DNA of 47,223 nucleotides, taken from assembly GCA_905182155.1 (NCBI GenBank), contig CAJJAX010000002.1:1-47223 (forward strand), read 5' to 3'. Positions 1 to 10,118 of the stretch are shown one piece after another; position 1 is the first letter of the stretch, and every line of letters begins with the position of its first letter. Position numbers and translations under genes: made by a program. Source of the stretch: an uncultured Pseudomonadales bacterium (lineage in GTDB: Bacteria; Pseudomonadota; Gammaproteobacteria; Pseudomonadales; Azotimanducaceae). The notes under the pieces were generated by a model. That model was given only the letters and a program-made list of their open reading frames with translations, made no database searches and was not told where the DNA came from.

Positions 1-3000
1 GTTTGGTGTTTGGTGTTTGGTGTTTGGTGTTTGGTGTTTGGTGTTTGGTGTTTGGTGTTTGGTGTTTGGTGTTTGGTGTTTGGTGTTTGGTGTTTGGTGT
101 TTGGTGTTTGGTGTTTGGTGTTTGGTGTTTGGTGTTTGGTGTTTGGTGTTTGGTGTTTGGTGTTTGGTGTTTGGTGTTTGGTGTTTGGTGTTTGGTGTTT
201 GGTGTTTGGTGTTTGGTGTTTGGTGTTTGGTGTTTGGTGTTTGGTGTTTGGTGTTTGGTGTTTGGTGTTTGGTGTTTGGTGTTTGGTGTTTGGTGTTTGG
301 TGTTTGGTGTTTGGTGTTTGGTGTTTGGTGTTTGGTGTTTGGTGTTTGGTGTTTGGTGTTTGGTGTTTGGTGTTTGGTGTTTGGTGTTTGGTGTTTGGTG
401 TTTGGTGTTTGGTGTTTGGTGTTTGGTGTTTGGTGTTTGGTGTTTGGTGTTTGGTGTTTGGTGTTTGGTGTTTGGTGTTTGGTGTTTGGTGTTTGGTGTT
501 TGGTGTTTGGTGTTTGGTGTTTGGTGTTTGGTGTTTGGTGTTTGGTGTTTGGTGTTTGGTGTTTGGTGTTTGGTGTTTGGTGTTTGGTGTTTGGTGTTTG
601 GTGTTTGGTGTTTGGTGTTTGGTGTTTGGTGTTTGGTGTTTGGTGTTTGGTGTTTGGTGTTTGGTGTTTGGTGTTTGGTGTTTGGTGTTTGGTGTTTGGT
701 GTTTGGTGTTTGGTGTTTGGTGTTTGGTGTTTGGTGTTTGGTGTTTGGTGTTTGGTGTTTGGTGTTTGGTGTTTGGTGTTTGGTGTTTGGTGTTTGGTGT
801 TTGGTGTTTGGTGTTTGGTGTTTGGTGTTTGGTGTTTGGTGTTTGGTGTTTGGTGTTTGGTGTTTGGTGTTTGGTGTTTGGTGTTTGGTGTTTGGTGTTT
901 GGTGTTTGGTGTTTGGTGTTTGGTGTTTGGTGTTTGGTGTTTGGTGTTTGGTGTTTGGTGTTTGGTGTTTGGTGTTTGGTGTTTGGTGTTTGGTGTTTGG
1001 TGTTTGGTGTTTGGTGTTTGGTGTTTGGTGTTTGGTGTTTGGTGTTTGGTGTTTGGTGTTTGGTGTTTGGTGTTTGGTGTTTGGTGTTTGGTGTTTGGTG
1101 TTTGGTGTTTGGTGTTTGGTGTTTGGTGTTTGGTGTTTGGTGTTTGGTGTTTGGTGTTTGGTGTTTGGTGTTTGGTGTTTGGTGTTTGGTGTTTGGTGTT
1201 TGGTGTTTGGTGTTTGGTGTTTGGTGTTTGGTGTTTGGTGTTTGGTGTTTGGTGTTTGGTGTTTGGTGTTTGGTGTTTGGTGTTTGGTGTTTGGTGTTTG
1301 GTGTTTGGTGTTTGGTGTTTGGTGTTTGGTGTTTGGTGTTTGGTGTTTGGTGTTTGGTGTTTGGTGTTTGGTGTTTGGTGTTTGGTGTTTGGTGTTTGGT
1401 GTTTGGTGTTTGGTGTTTGGTGTTTGGTGTTTGGTGTTTGGTGTTTGGTGTTTGGTGTTTGGTGTTTGGTGTTTGGTGTTTGGTGTTTGGTGTTTGGTGT
1501 TTGGTGTTTGGTGTTTGGTGTTTGGTGTTTGGTGTTTGGTGTTTGGTGTTTGGTGTTTGGTGTTTGGTGTTTGGTGTTTGGTGTTTGGTGTTTGGTGTTT
1601 GGTGTTTGGTGTTTGGTGTTTGGTGTTTGGTGTTTGGTGTTTGGTGTTTGGTGTTTGGTGTTTGGTGTTTGGTGTTTGGTGTTTGGTGTTTGGTGTTTGG
1701 TGTTTGGTGTTTGGTGTTTGGTGTTTGGTGTTTGGTGTTTGGTGTTTGGTGTTTGGTGTTTGGTGTTTGGTGTTTGGTGTTTGGTGTTTGGTGTTTGGTG
1801 TTTGGTGTTTGGTGTTTGGTGTTTGGTGTTTGGTGTTTGGTGTTTGGTGTTTGGTGTTTGGTGTTTGGTGTTTGGTGTTTGGTGTTTGGTGTTTGGTGTT
1901 TGGTGTTTGGTGTTTGGTGTTTGGTGTTTGGTGTTTGGTGTTTGGTGTTTGGTGTTTGGTGTTTGGTGTTTGGTGTTTGGTGTTTGGTGTTTGGTGTTTG
2001 GTGTTTGGTGTTTGGTGTTTGGTGTTTGGTGTTTGGTGTTTGGTGTTTGGTGTTTGGTGTTTGGTGTTTGGTGTTTGGTGTTTGGTGTTTGGTGTTTGGT
2101 GTTTGGTGTTTGGTGTTTGGTGTTTGGTGTTTGGTGTTTGGTGTTTGGTGTTTGGTGTTTGGTGTTTGGTGTTTGGTGTTTGGTGTTTGGTGTTTGGTGT
2201 TTGGTGTTTGGTGTTTGGTGTTTGGTGTTTGGTGTTTGGTGTTTGGTGTTTGGTGTTTGGTGTTTGGTGTTTGGTGTTTGGTGTTTGGTGTTTGGTGTTT
2301 GGTGTTTGGTGTTTGGTGTTTGGTGTTTGGTGTTTGGTGTTTGGTGTTTGGTGTTTGGTGTTTGGTGTTTGGTGTTTGGTGTTTGGTGTTTGGTGTTTGG
2401 TGTTTGGTGTTTGGTGTTTGGTGTTTGGTGTTTGGTGTTTGGTGTTTGGTGTTTGGTGTTTGGTGTTTGGTGTTTGGTGTTTGGTGTTTGGTGTTTGGTG
2501 TTTGGTGTTTGGTGTTTGGTGTTTGGTGTTTGGTGTTTGGTGTTTGGTGTTTGGTGTTTGGTGTTTGGTGTTTGGTGTTTGGTGTTTGGTGTTTGGTGTT
2601 TGGTGTTTGGTGTTTGGTGTTTGGTGTTTGGTGTTTGGTGTTTGGTGTTTGGTGTTTGGTGTTTGGTGTTTGGTGTTTGGTGTTTGGTGTTTGGTGTTTG
2701 GTGTTTGGTGTTTGGTGTTTGGTGTTTGGTGTTTGGTGTTTGGTGTTTGGTGTTTGGTGTTTGGTGTTTGGTGTTTGGTGTTTGGTGTTTGGTGTTTGGT
2801 GTTTGGTGTTTGGTGTTTGGTGTTTGGTGTTTGGTGTTTGGTGTTTGGTGTTTGGTGTTTGGTGTTTGGTGTTTGGTGTTTGGTGTTTGGTGTTTGGTGT
2901 TTGGTGTTTGGTGTTTGGTGTTTGGTGTTTGGTGTTTGGTGTTTGGTGTTTGGTGTTTGGTGTTTGGTGTTTGGTGTTTGGTGTTTGGTGTTTGGTGTTT

Positions 3001-3287
3001 GGTGTTTGGTGTTTGGTGTTTGGTGTTTGGTGTTTGGTGTTTGGTGTTTGGTGTTTGGTGTTTGGTGTTTGGTGTTTGGTGTTTGGTGTTTGGTGTTTGG
3101 TGTTTGGTGTTTGGTGTTTGGTGTTTGGTGTTTGGTGTTTGGTGTTTGGTGTTTGGTGTTTGGTGTTTGGTGTTTGGTGTTTGGTGTTTGGTGTTTGGTG
3201 TTTGGTGTTTGGTGTTTGGTGTTTGGTGTTTGGTGTTTGGTGTTTGGTGTTTGGTGTTTGGTGTTTGGTGTTTGGTGTTTGGTGTTT
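1..3287 (+). repeat. Perfect heptanucleotide tandem array (GTTTGGT)n, about 470 copies
   Basis: A head-to-tail array of GTTTGGT that stays in phase from the first base to 3287, with no variant copy that I can see. It begins at the window edge, so its true length is unknown. The plus strand contains only G and T, the complement only A and C. Seven is not a multiple of three, so all three forward frames read the same peptide CLVFGVW without a stop, and the reverse frames read TKHQTPN without a start codon. The long apparent ORFs are therefore by-products. The last copy ends 51 bases before the ATG of the amidohydrolase gene. It may be a real satellite or VNTR, or an assembly artefact at a contig end; the sequence alone cannot decide. 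Confidence 0.97.
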
Positions 3288-3338
3288 CAGTATTAGCACG
3301 TTATTCTCAAAGCAAAACAACAACCGACTGGAGGCATC

Positions 3339-4520
3339 ATGGCTTACATCGAGGGGCAGACCGTACACGATGCAGACTCTCATGTTATGGAGCTGCCCGA
3401 TAAGATTATCGAGTACCTGGCGCCGAGCGCCGTGAACGCCTTTATCGAAAAAGCCAATAAACCCATCACGGTCAGTACGGACCTCCAAAAAGCCATTGCA
3501 CTGCAATCGGACCCAAGCTTTCGGGCTGAAGATGACGCGCAGTTAATGCTTCGAAAAAATCACTTGGCCTTGGGCGCATTTGTTTCAAAGGATCGACCAA
3601 AGACCCTAGACCTACTGGGTTTTACCAGCCAATTGGTGTTCACCACCGCGGCCTTGGGGAATTTTGGCCTTGATGAAAAGGACTTGCCCCTTGCGCAAGC
3701 TGCAGCCCGAGCGCACAACCGAATGAACAGCGACTTCTGTTCGGTGGACCCAAGACTTTTGGCGACGGGCTATGTGCCCCTCAGTGATTTAAGCGCCGCG
3801 CCCGGCATCGCAATCGATGCCATCGAGCTGGGTTGTCGCGGCCTGGTCATTCCGTCAGTCTGCCCAACGCATCACAGCCCGAGCCATATTGGCCTGGACC
3901 CGCTCTGGGCATGCCTCGAAGAAGCTGGCCTCCCCGTTTTGTTTCATGTTGGCGGTGAAGAGAAAATGGCAGCCGCCTATGCCAATAACGGCGGCGAGCG
4001 GGTTCTTGATTTTCATGGCGGTGATGAAAACTTTACAGGGCTCTCATTTATGAGTATCCCACTGTCGATTTGGCAGACCATGACAGCGCTTATCTTCGAC
4101 GGTGTTTTAGAACGTTTTCCGCGCCTCAAATTCGGCGCCATTGAATTGGGCGCTGCCTGGCTGCCGAGCTGGCTGGCCTACATGGATGCAGGCTTTGAGG
4201 CCTTTCGAAAGGGCGAGGCGCGTTTGCAAAAACTCTCCATGCGGCCAAGCGACTATGCAAAGCGGCAGTTCAGAGTGACGCCTTATAGCCACGAACCCAC
4301 CGGTTGGATACTCAATAATAGCGATCCAAACATGTTGTTATTTTCATCTGACTTTCCGCATGTAGAAGGCGGTCGCAATCCGGTTAAACGCTTTGAGGAT
4401 CAGCTCACCGGCATCAGTGAGGCCCACCGCAAACAATTTTATCGCGACAACTTTATCGACCTCATGGGCGCAGGCTTGCCAAAAGCGTTACATGACCATC
4501 CGAGCCTCATTACACATTAA
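3339..4520 (+). CDS. Amidohydrolase-2 family metal-dependent hydrolase
   Basis: A 393-residue TIM-barrel hydrolase of the amidohydrolase_2 (COG2159) type. Near the N-terminus DADSH supplies the D-x-D/H-x-H-like metal-site motif (about residue 10). LFHVGGE around residue 204 sits where the family has its second metal histidine, and SDFPHVEGG near residue 338 is the characteristic late aspartate motif. Members hydrolyse or decarboxylate cyclic or aromatic acids and esters; the substrate is unknown here. TGGAGG lies just before the ATG. A kinase-like gene follows after 18 bases on the same strand, so the two are probably one operon. The upstream promoter must lie in the 51-base leader or in the GTTTGGT array. 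Confidence 0.9.
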   Translation: MAYIEGQTVHDADSHVMELPDKIIEYLAPSAVNAFIEKANKPITVSTDLQKAIALQSDPSFRAEDDAQLMLRKNHLALGAFVSKDRPKTLDLLGFTSQLVFTTAALGNFGLDEKDLPLAQAAARAHNRMNSDFCSVDPRLLATGYVPLSDLSAAPGIAIDAIELGCRGLVIPSVCPTHHSPSHIGLDPLWACLEEAGLPVLFHVGGEEKMAAAYANNGGERVLDFHGGDENFTGLSFMSIPLSIWQTMTALIFDGVLERFPRLKFGAIELGAAWLPSWLAYMDAGFEAFRKGEARLQKLSMRPSDYAKRQFRVTPYSHEPTGWILNNSDPNMLLFSSDFPHVEGGRNPVKRFEDQLTGISEAHRKQFYRDNFIDLMGAGLPKALHDHPSLITH

Positions 4521-4538
4521 TCAACAGAGACATTTGCA

Positions 4539-5648
4539 ATGCAGCAAGATTTCCCCAGAACACCAGAAGCCGTTGAATCAAAATGGTTAACCTCCGCATT
4601 ACAAAGCCACGGCACGCTGACGTCAGACCAACAAGTGGTCGCTGTTCAACAGGCGTCCATCGGCGATATTGTTGGCGTGGTCGGCGAAGTCGCTCGTTTT
4701 GAGCTGACCTATTCTCCTGCTAAGGCTGGCCCCGCCTCTGTCGTTATTAAGTTCGCCCATCGCAACCCCGAAAATCGCGCCATCGCCAACAACACCAAGA
4801 TGTATGAACGGGAAGTCATTTTTTTCAACGAGGTCGCCGAGAAGGTTGAAACACCATTAACAACCTGTTTCTTCGCAACAATGGATACAAACTCTGGGGC
4901 CAATATCGTCGTCTTAGAAGACCTAAGAGACTACCAAGTGGGGGATCAGGTCACGGGGATCAGTTTCGAGCAAGCCAAACAGGTTGTCGCAACCTTGGCG
5001 CCACTGCACGCTCGGTTTTTTAGCAGCTGGGCGACCGAGTTTCCCGACATGCTCACCATCGCCTCGGATGCCTACATCGACCCTTTCCTCCCAGGCTTTT
5101 TAGGCTGTTGGGAGGCGGCAATGACCAACTTCCCACAATGTTTTGACAATGCGATGGGACCACAGATGCCCGCTTATGCTGCCAGCGTCAAACAGCTCAT
5201 GAAAATGATGGGTGATGGACCAATGACCTTCATTCATGGGGATGCTCGAATGGACAACGCCATGTTTGGCGACCCGGCGCGCGGACAACACCCGGTGGTG
5301 ATGATCGATTGGCAAAACATGATGATTTCTAATCCATTGCAGGATCTGGCCTGGATGACCACCTCCAGCTTTACCGTTGAGACCCGGCGTGCCAATGAAG
5401 CGGCTCTTCTGGCGGACTATCACGCAGCATTGGTCGGGCTAGGGGTTGAGGACATTTCTCTTGCGACCATTACCGAGCGTTACGATCTCGCGGTGCTCTT
5501 TGTTTTAAATTTTCATATGATCATCGCCGGCGCATTTGTCCCATCGACCGAACGCGCGAAAAAAATGGCCGAGGAAGGGGTTCATCGAGCGGTTCAAGCG
5601 GTGCTCGACCGCGGCCTCCTCAACCGGATCCCGGGCGGTACCCAGTAA
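4539..5648 (+). CDS. Phosphotransferase family protein (APH / ecdysteroid-kinase-like fold)
   Basis: A 369-residue protein with the aminoglycoside-phosphotransferase-like kinase fold. VVIKFAH (about residue 68) fits the ATP-binding lysine strand, IHGDARMDN (about 231) is the catalytic HGDxxxxN loop, and MIDWQ (about 255) supplies the metal-binding aspartate. Proteobacterial relatives often lie beside acyl-CoA dehydrogenases and amidohydrolases in catabolic clusters and are thought to phosphorylate small alcohols or sterol-like substrates rather than antibiotics. It follows the amidohydrolase by 18 bases, so co-transcription is likely. The substrate cannot be predicted. A weak terminator-like element lies just downstream. 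Confidence 0.87.
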   Translation: MQQDFPRTPEAVESKWLTSALQSHGTLTSDQQVVAVQQASIGDIVGVVGEVARFELTYSPAKAGPASVVIKFAHRNPENRAIANNTKMYEREVIFFNEVAEKVETPLTTCFFATMDTNSGANIVVLEDLRDYQVGDQVTGISFEQAKQVVATLAPLHARFFSSWATEFPDMLTIASDAYIDPFLPGFLGCWEAAMTNFPQCFDNAMGPQMPAYAASVKQLMKMMGDGPMTFIHGDARMDNAMFGDPARGQHPVVMIDWQNMMISNPLQDLAWMTTSSFTVETRRANEAALLADYHAALVGLGVEDISLATITERYDLAVLFVLNFHMIIAGAFVPSTERAKKMAEEGVHRAVQAVLDRGLLNRIPGGTQ

Positions 5649-5660
5649 GCCCAAAATTAA

Positions 5661-5686
5661 GCACGGTCGAGCATTGTGCGTTTTTT
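5661..5686 (+). terminator. Weak terminator-like hairpin after the phosphotransferase gene
   Basis: GCAC (5661-5664) can pair with GTGC (5676-5679) around an 11-base loop, followed by G and six T. Position and T-run suit an intrinsic terminator of the amidohydrolase-phosphotransferase operon, but the four-pair stem is short. The rest of 5649-5955 shows no gene that I can support. Confidence 0.3.
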
Positions 5687-5955
5687 AATGGCGCACGCAG
5701 ACAATATAGACTTAGTCAGGCTTAAACAGCCAAGGCACCGTCTCGGTTGACCTATCCTCACCTGCACGCGCCGGGATTACGCATTTTTCACCCGCAAGCC
5801 AGCGCCCAAACACCATGAGCACCAAACCAGGCGTTAGCATCGCCACAGGCGTTAATTCCGACCTATTTTTTGAGCGATTCTTTCAGGGCTTTCAAATTGT
5901 ATCGCGCCGGCAGTCTTCGTGATTCGCGGTCTGTACACGCCTTACCGCCGGCACC

Positions 5956-6336
5956 TCAGCGCCGAATGACCTGCCGATGAACGCCCTCTATAGCGCCAGA
6001 CCAGAGCCAAAAAAGCACCCCCGCCGCACAGACCATAACGTTCAATACTGAAATGTGCCCAAGGCGCCCTCGTTGCAGGCTCTGACTTTTTAAAAAAAAA
6101 GCCGATAGCAAACCTAACCCGCTCGAAACAACCATTTCAATCCGCCGCACGACCAATTGCGGAACAGGCGCCTCAACGCTTGAGCGGCTCATTGTGGCGC
6201 TCGCCTGTGACACTATCAGCCCAGCAATCCCAAGCTGGAGACAACCCAGGCCCAGGCGCTCGTTCACCCATTCAAGTGACTGATTCGACGCGATAAGCGG
6301 GTATGCCGCAGCATACCCAAAGCGGGTGAAACCCAT
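5956..6336 (-). CDS. Hypothetical small membrane protein (uncertain)
   Basis: An open frame of 126 codons whose translation has three hydrophobic stretches (about residues 30-50, 68-84 and 95-115) separated by short polar or basic segments, as expected for a three-helix inner-membrane protein. I do not recognise a family. No convincing ribosome-binding site precedes the ATG, and the frame lies alone between two plus-strand genes, so it could be a chance ORF. The hydrophobic pattern is the only argument for it. Confidence 0.35.
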   Translation of the reverse strand: MGFTRFGYAAAYPLIASNQSLEWVNERLGLGCLQLGIAGLIVSQASATMSRSSVEAPVPQLVVRRIEMVVSSGLGLLSAFFLKSQSLQRGRLGHISVLNVMVCAAGVLFWLWSGAIEGVHRQVIRR

Positions 6337-6397
6337 TACACTCAGGGCGTCAAACGCGAAGATCTCAGCTTGCGGCCCATGTTAAAGGAGCGATTCA

Positions 6398-7904
6398 ATG
6401 GATCATGTTAACGTCATTATTGTTGGTGCTGGCTTGTCGGGCATCGGCGCCGCCGCTCACTTGGTCGAGAAGTGTCCTGAAAAAACCTTTACCTTACTTG
6501 AGGGCCGCGCGGCCGTTGGCGGTACTTGGGATCTATTTCGTTACCCTGGGATCCGCTCGGACAGCGACATGCACACCTTAGGCTATAGCTTTAAGCCCTG
6601 GACCCAGGCCAAATCCATCGCCGATGGGCCGTCGATCCGCGACTATGTGAATGAAACGGCCGACGAGTTTGATATCCGACGACATATTCGCTTCGATCAC
6701 AAAGTTCAAACCGCGTCATGGGATTCGACCCAATCGCATTGGGTTTTAACCAGCACCCTGTCCGATGGCAGCACAACCAAGATATCTGGCGACTTTCTGT
6801 TCATGTGCGGCGGCTACTACAGTTACGACGATCCCCATAGGCCAGAATTCCCGGGCGAATCTCGCTACCAAGGGCAGGTTCTACACCCTCAGTTTTGGCC
6901 AGAAGATTTAAACTATGAAGATAAAAAAGTCGTGGTCATCGGCTCAGGAGCAACGGCAGTTACCTTAGTGCCCTCAATGGCTGAAAAAAGGGGCCCAGGT
7001 CACCATGGTTCAGCGCTCGCCCACTTACGTGGTGTCTCGTCCGGCTGAGGACAAAATTGCCAACACCCTGCGCAAGCTGCTGCCCGAGAAGTGGGCGTAC
7101 GCCATTACCCGGCTGAAAAACACGACGCTCAGCGGTTACTTCTACCGCCAGACCCGCAGCCAGCCCGCCAAAACCAAAGCGCAACTGCTCGGCATGGCCA
7201 CCGCCAATCTGGGTGAAGAGATGGTTAAGGCGCATTTCACGCCAAGCTATAACCCTTGGGATCAAAGGATGTGCCTGATCCCGGATGGGGATCTGTACCA
7301 ATCGATTAATGAAGGCAGCGCCGAAGTTGTCACCGGTGACATTGAAACCTGGACCGAGGAGGGCCTAGTGATGAAAGACGGCACCGAGGTTACGGCCGAT
7401 ATCATCGTGACCGCAACGGGCATCAATTTAACGGTGATGTCGGGCATCGCTTTTGATCTGGATGGCCAAGCCGTCAACTTCCCGGACACCTTTACCTATA
7501 AAGGTATGATGTACTCCGGCCTGCCCAACATGGCGCATACCTTTGGTTATATCAACGCCTCCTGGACGTTACGCGCCGATCTTACGGCGGAATATGTTTG
7601 CAGGTTGCTCAACCATATGACCGGGCAGCAGCAAGCGGTGGTTACACCCACCCTGCGCGCTGAAGATGCGGGCATGCCAACGGGCGACTGGATCCAGGAC
7701 TTCTCGGCGGGCTATATGCGCCGCATGATGCACCTGTTCCCGAAGCAAGGGCGAGACCCTTGGCGCAATACCCAAGACTACAAGCTGGACAAGAAGATGA
7801 TCCGGCAGGCGCCGATCGAAGACGGGGTTTTGGTGTTTGCTGAAGCCGGCGCTGCCAACACAGCGGCGGTAGACGACTCACCCGCACTGACCAAGGTGGC
7901 TTAA
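6398..7904 (+). pseudogene. Flavin-containing (Baeyer-Villiger type) monooxygenase, frame broken once
   Basis: Two overlapping frames together make one enzyme of about 500 residues, the usual length. The first half has the FAD-binding IIVGAGLSGIGAA, then VGGTWDLFRYPGIRSDSDMH, typical of class B flavin monooxygenases, and the NADPH-site start VVVIGSGATA. The frame is lost at about 6985-6994 in the run AAAAAAGGGG; removing one base joins PSMAEKGAQVTMVQRSP and the rest continues to 7904. The late ITATGIN-type motif appears as VTATGINL. Such enzymes oxygenate ketones, terpenoids or amines with NADPH and O2; the substrate is unknown. AAAGGAG lies 8 bases before the ATG. A homopolymer sequencing error is the simplest explanation for the break. 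Confidence 0.9.
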
Positions 7905-8333
7905 CGCTGGCTTTGGCCACATTGCTGCCGCATCAAGAGGGCAATGTCGGCCCAACAACGTTTACGGCCAAGGCAAGTCCAACAAAAGAGATCCTCCGCA
8001 GATGGCCTGCGCGCGCTCATAACTGGCCTTTCTTAATCCGCGCGCCACCTAATCCGGACTGAGGAATGCCCAAGGCACTGACACAGCCTTCACCCGCGCC
8101 CCACGGCCCAATCCGAATGTCATCCTACAAAGCGTGTGGACTATGGCGTTCTGGGCAGGCCATACACCGCAGTGTTTGAGCCTGACACCGCTAATTTCGG
8201 TTTTAGCCAGTCAACCACGCGGAACAAACTTTTATTCCCCAGTATTGCGTGTAAAATTCCAACATCCATGCGGTTGGGGCCCCTAAAGTCAGGTGCTACA
8301 ACCCTAAACAATTTAGATTTTAAGGGTTATTCG
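7905..8333. other. Intergenic stretch with a possible leader hairpin
   Basis: No gene is supported in these 429 bases. Just before the DUF3127 start, AACCCT (8300-8305) is complementary to AGGGTT (8323-8328). The pairing would hide the AAGGG ribosome-binding site, so a leader structure is possible but unproven. Confidence 0.4.
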
Positions 8334-8721
8334 ATGTCGAAAAGTTTTGAAGTTCAGGGTCTGGTTCATTCCATTGGCGAGACCACCGAGTATGGGCAAA
8401 ACGGCTTTACCAAACGGGAGTTCGTTCTCAAACTCACCGGCGAGGGTGAAAATAGTGATTACCCCAACTTCATCGCGCTCGAGCTGATCAAAGATAAATG
8501 CGCGCTGATGGACAAATACCAAATTGGCGATGAGATCAGTACGCAGTTCAACTTGTCGGGCCGGCTTTGGTCCGGTAACGATCGGCCCGAAAAAATGCTT
8601 TACCAGCTTGCAAGCTTGGAAGGTTGATTCATTAGGTGCGAGCCACGGCGGCGGCGGCGGACAAGACTTCTTTGCAACCGGCGCTACAGGGACAGATTTT
8701 GATGACGACATTCCCTTTTAA
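8334..8721 (+). pseudogene. DUF3127 OB-fold protein with SSB-like acidic tail, frame broken once
   Basis: The ATG at 8334, after AAGGG, opens with MSKSFEVQG, followed by SIGETTEYG.NGFTKREFVL and NFIALELIKDKCA, which I recognise as DUF3127, a small single-stranded-nucleic-acid-binding-like OB fold. After NDRPEK the apparent frame ends early, but a six-A run at 8590-8595 appears to hold one A too many. Shifting there restores KCFTSLQAWKVDSLG, a glycine-rich linker and the end DFDDDIPF, stopping at 8721. The restored product is about 128 residues. The DDDIPF terminus matches the acidic peptide by which SSB recruits its partner proteins. The longer upstream open frame from 8136 has no family support. 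Confidence 0.85.
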
Positions 8722-9047
8722 AACCCGCAGTCTTTAAAGACATTCTCATTCAAGGTCTAGCCTTGGGTCGAAGCGGAAAAGCGGTCTCTCGCCTTATCGA
8801 ATAGAACATGACCGCGCAACCTAGCGCATCCCATAGCAGGGCGTGGTCTGCCATTGAAGCCAGGCTCGCGACCACCGGCACCAAAACTTCGCTGAAGGCC
8901 ACGTCGATGCACCCAGCCTTTTTGACAACGATGATTGGGCTGAATCGGCGCCGAACCCCTAACCAAGCCGTACCTCAAGGCGCGCCTTGTTAAAGCGCCG
9001 ATGCGCTTTAACAATCCCACCGTCACCGCGATCAAAAGGCGATTCGG
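8722..9047. other. Intergenic stretch, nothing supported
   Basis: 326 bases between the DUF3127 gene and the convergent epimerase gene. Short open frames on both strands have no recognisable family, ribosome-binding site or signal. I see no strong terminator. Confidence 0.5.
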
Positions 9048-10118
9048 CTAAAACCCTGGCTTTCGCACGGGCTCAACACCCCCAACCGAAATCAGCGTTT
9101 CCACACAATCCCGAATGGAAACATCCAGCGGCCGAAACGCCATGCCGAGCGTTTCACAGATGCGATCATTGCGCAGCTCGCAACCGCCCCAAATGGCTCT
9201 AAATTGCGCCTCCTTCGCCTGCACCTTTTCGGGCAAAGGATCGATAAGTTCCGCACCCGCAAACCCCAGCTCCGGGAGCAGGCGATCAATACTTGCGCAA
9301 ACGTCTTCGACATTGCGAGTCTCGGTTGACCAAGCAATGAATCGCTCGCCATTTTGCACGTTGACGCTTTCAAGGATTCGGATGTGCGCTTCGGCAACAT
9401 CCCGCACATCAACCGTAAACCAAGCGCGATACGCGCCGATCACATTTTGTGAGTACTGACCCAGCAGCATGGTCTCGATATGATGCTGCCAGGGGCCAAA
9501 ATTCTTTTGATGCGCCGACAAGATCGGCCCCACGTTATCGCCCGGGCAGCAGGTAATGGCGTCCCAACGGCCGCTTTCCTCGGCGGCATCCGCAAAGGCC
9601 CGTTCCGCCAGCACCTTGCCCATTGAATAGCCTTGCCCACGATTGGCCTGGCGCTTGGGGTTTTGTTCATCCGGATAGCGGTCTTCGTACAACACCGGGC
9701 GGCGGACGAGCTCTTGTATATCCGATTCAGACATGACCGCCGCAATACTCGACGTCACCACCACCCGATTAACCGTTTCGGACTGATTGACGCTATTGAT
9801 CACGTGGTCGCAGACCCGTTTAACATAGTCCATGTCATCGTAGCTACTGACGTGGGATAAGTGCGCCACACCCTGACAGCCTTTGAAGATCTCATCGAAG
9901 CAACCCGCTTCATCCAAGTTTGCAGAATGCAGTGACAGGCGGCCCGAGGCATAACCGGGCATTGCTTTTAAGAAGCCCACCTTCTCGTCGTCGTTTGCAT
10001 CGCGCACACAGGCCCGCACCCGATAGCCTTCATCTAATAGTTGGTGCACGACCCAACCGCCGATAAATCCGGCACTGCCTGTTACTGCTACGGTTCCACC
10101 TTGAGGAATTGGCGCCAT
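9048..10118 (-). CDS. NAD(P)-dependent epimerase/dehydratase (extended SDR)
   Basis: A 356-residue extended short-chain dehydrogenase. The Rossmann motif VTGSAGFIGGWVV is at residues 12-24, VVVTSSIAAV carries the catalytic serine region near 120, and YSMGKVLAERAF (about 165) is the YxxxK motif. The layout resembles dihydroflavonol-4-reductase and aldehyde- or ketone-reducing members rather than sugar-nucleotide epimerases, but the substrate is not readable. It stands divergently from the hydroxyacid dehydrogenase gene at 10368, with 249 bases between them for both promoters. GGAGAGCATCG precedes the ATG. Confidence 0.88.
   Translation of the reverse strand: MAPIPQGGTVAVTGSAGFIGGWVVHQLLDEGYRVRACVRDANDDEKVGFLKAMPGYASGRLSLHSANLDEAGCFDEIFKGCQGVAHLSHVSSYDDMDYVKRVCDHVINSVNQSETVNRVVVTSSIAAVMSESDIQELVRRPVLYEDRYPDEQNPKRQANRGQGYSMGKVLAERAFADAAEESGRWDAITCCPGDNVGPILSAHQKNFGPWQHHIETMLLGQYSQNVIGAYRAWFTVDVRDVAEAHIRILESVNVQNGERFIAWSTETRNVEDVCASIDRLLPELGFAGAELIDPLPEKVQAKEAQFRAIWGGCELRNDRICETLGMAFRPLDVSIRDCVETLISVGGVEPVRKPGF

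Noticed and set aside
1-3287. CRISPR array or eukaryotic telomere
   Set aside because: There are no spacers and no cas genes. The unit is not a known telomere repeat and it leads directly into bacterial genes.
3-3435. Three overlapping plus-strand ORFs of more than 1,000 codons built of CLVFGVW
   Set aside because: They are the reading of the seven-base array in each frame; no natural start signal, no domain and no variation supports a protein.
8136-8333. Upstream extension of the DUF3127 frame
   Set aside because: The family begins at MSKSFEVQG (8334), which has its own ribosome-binding site; the 66 upstream codons have no similarity to it.
8757-9035. Minus-strand ORF in the interval before the epimerase gene
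   Set aside because: No ribosome-binding site, no family and low-complexity basic composition; it is probably chance in GC-rich sequence.
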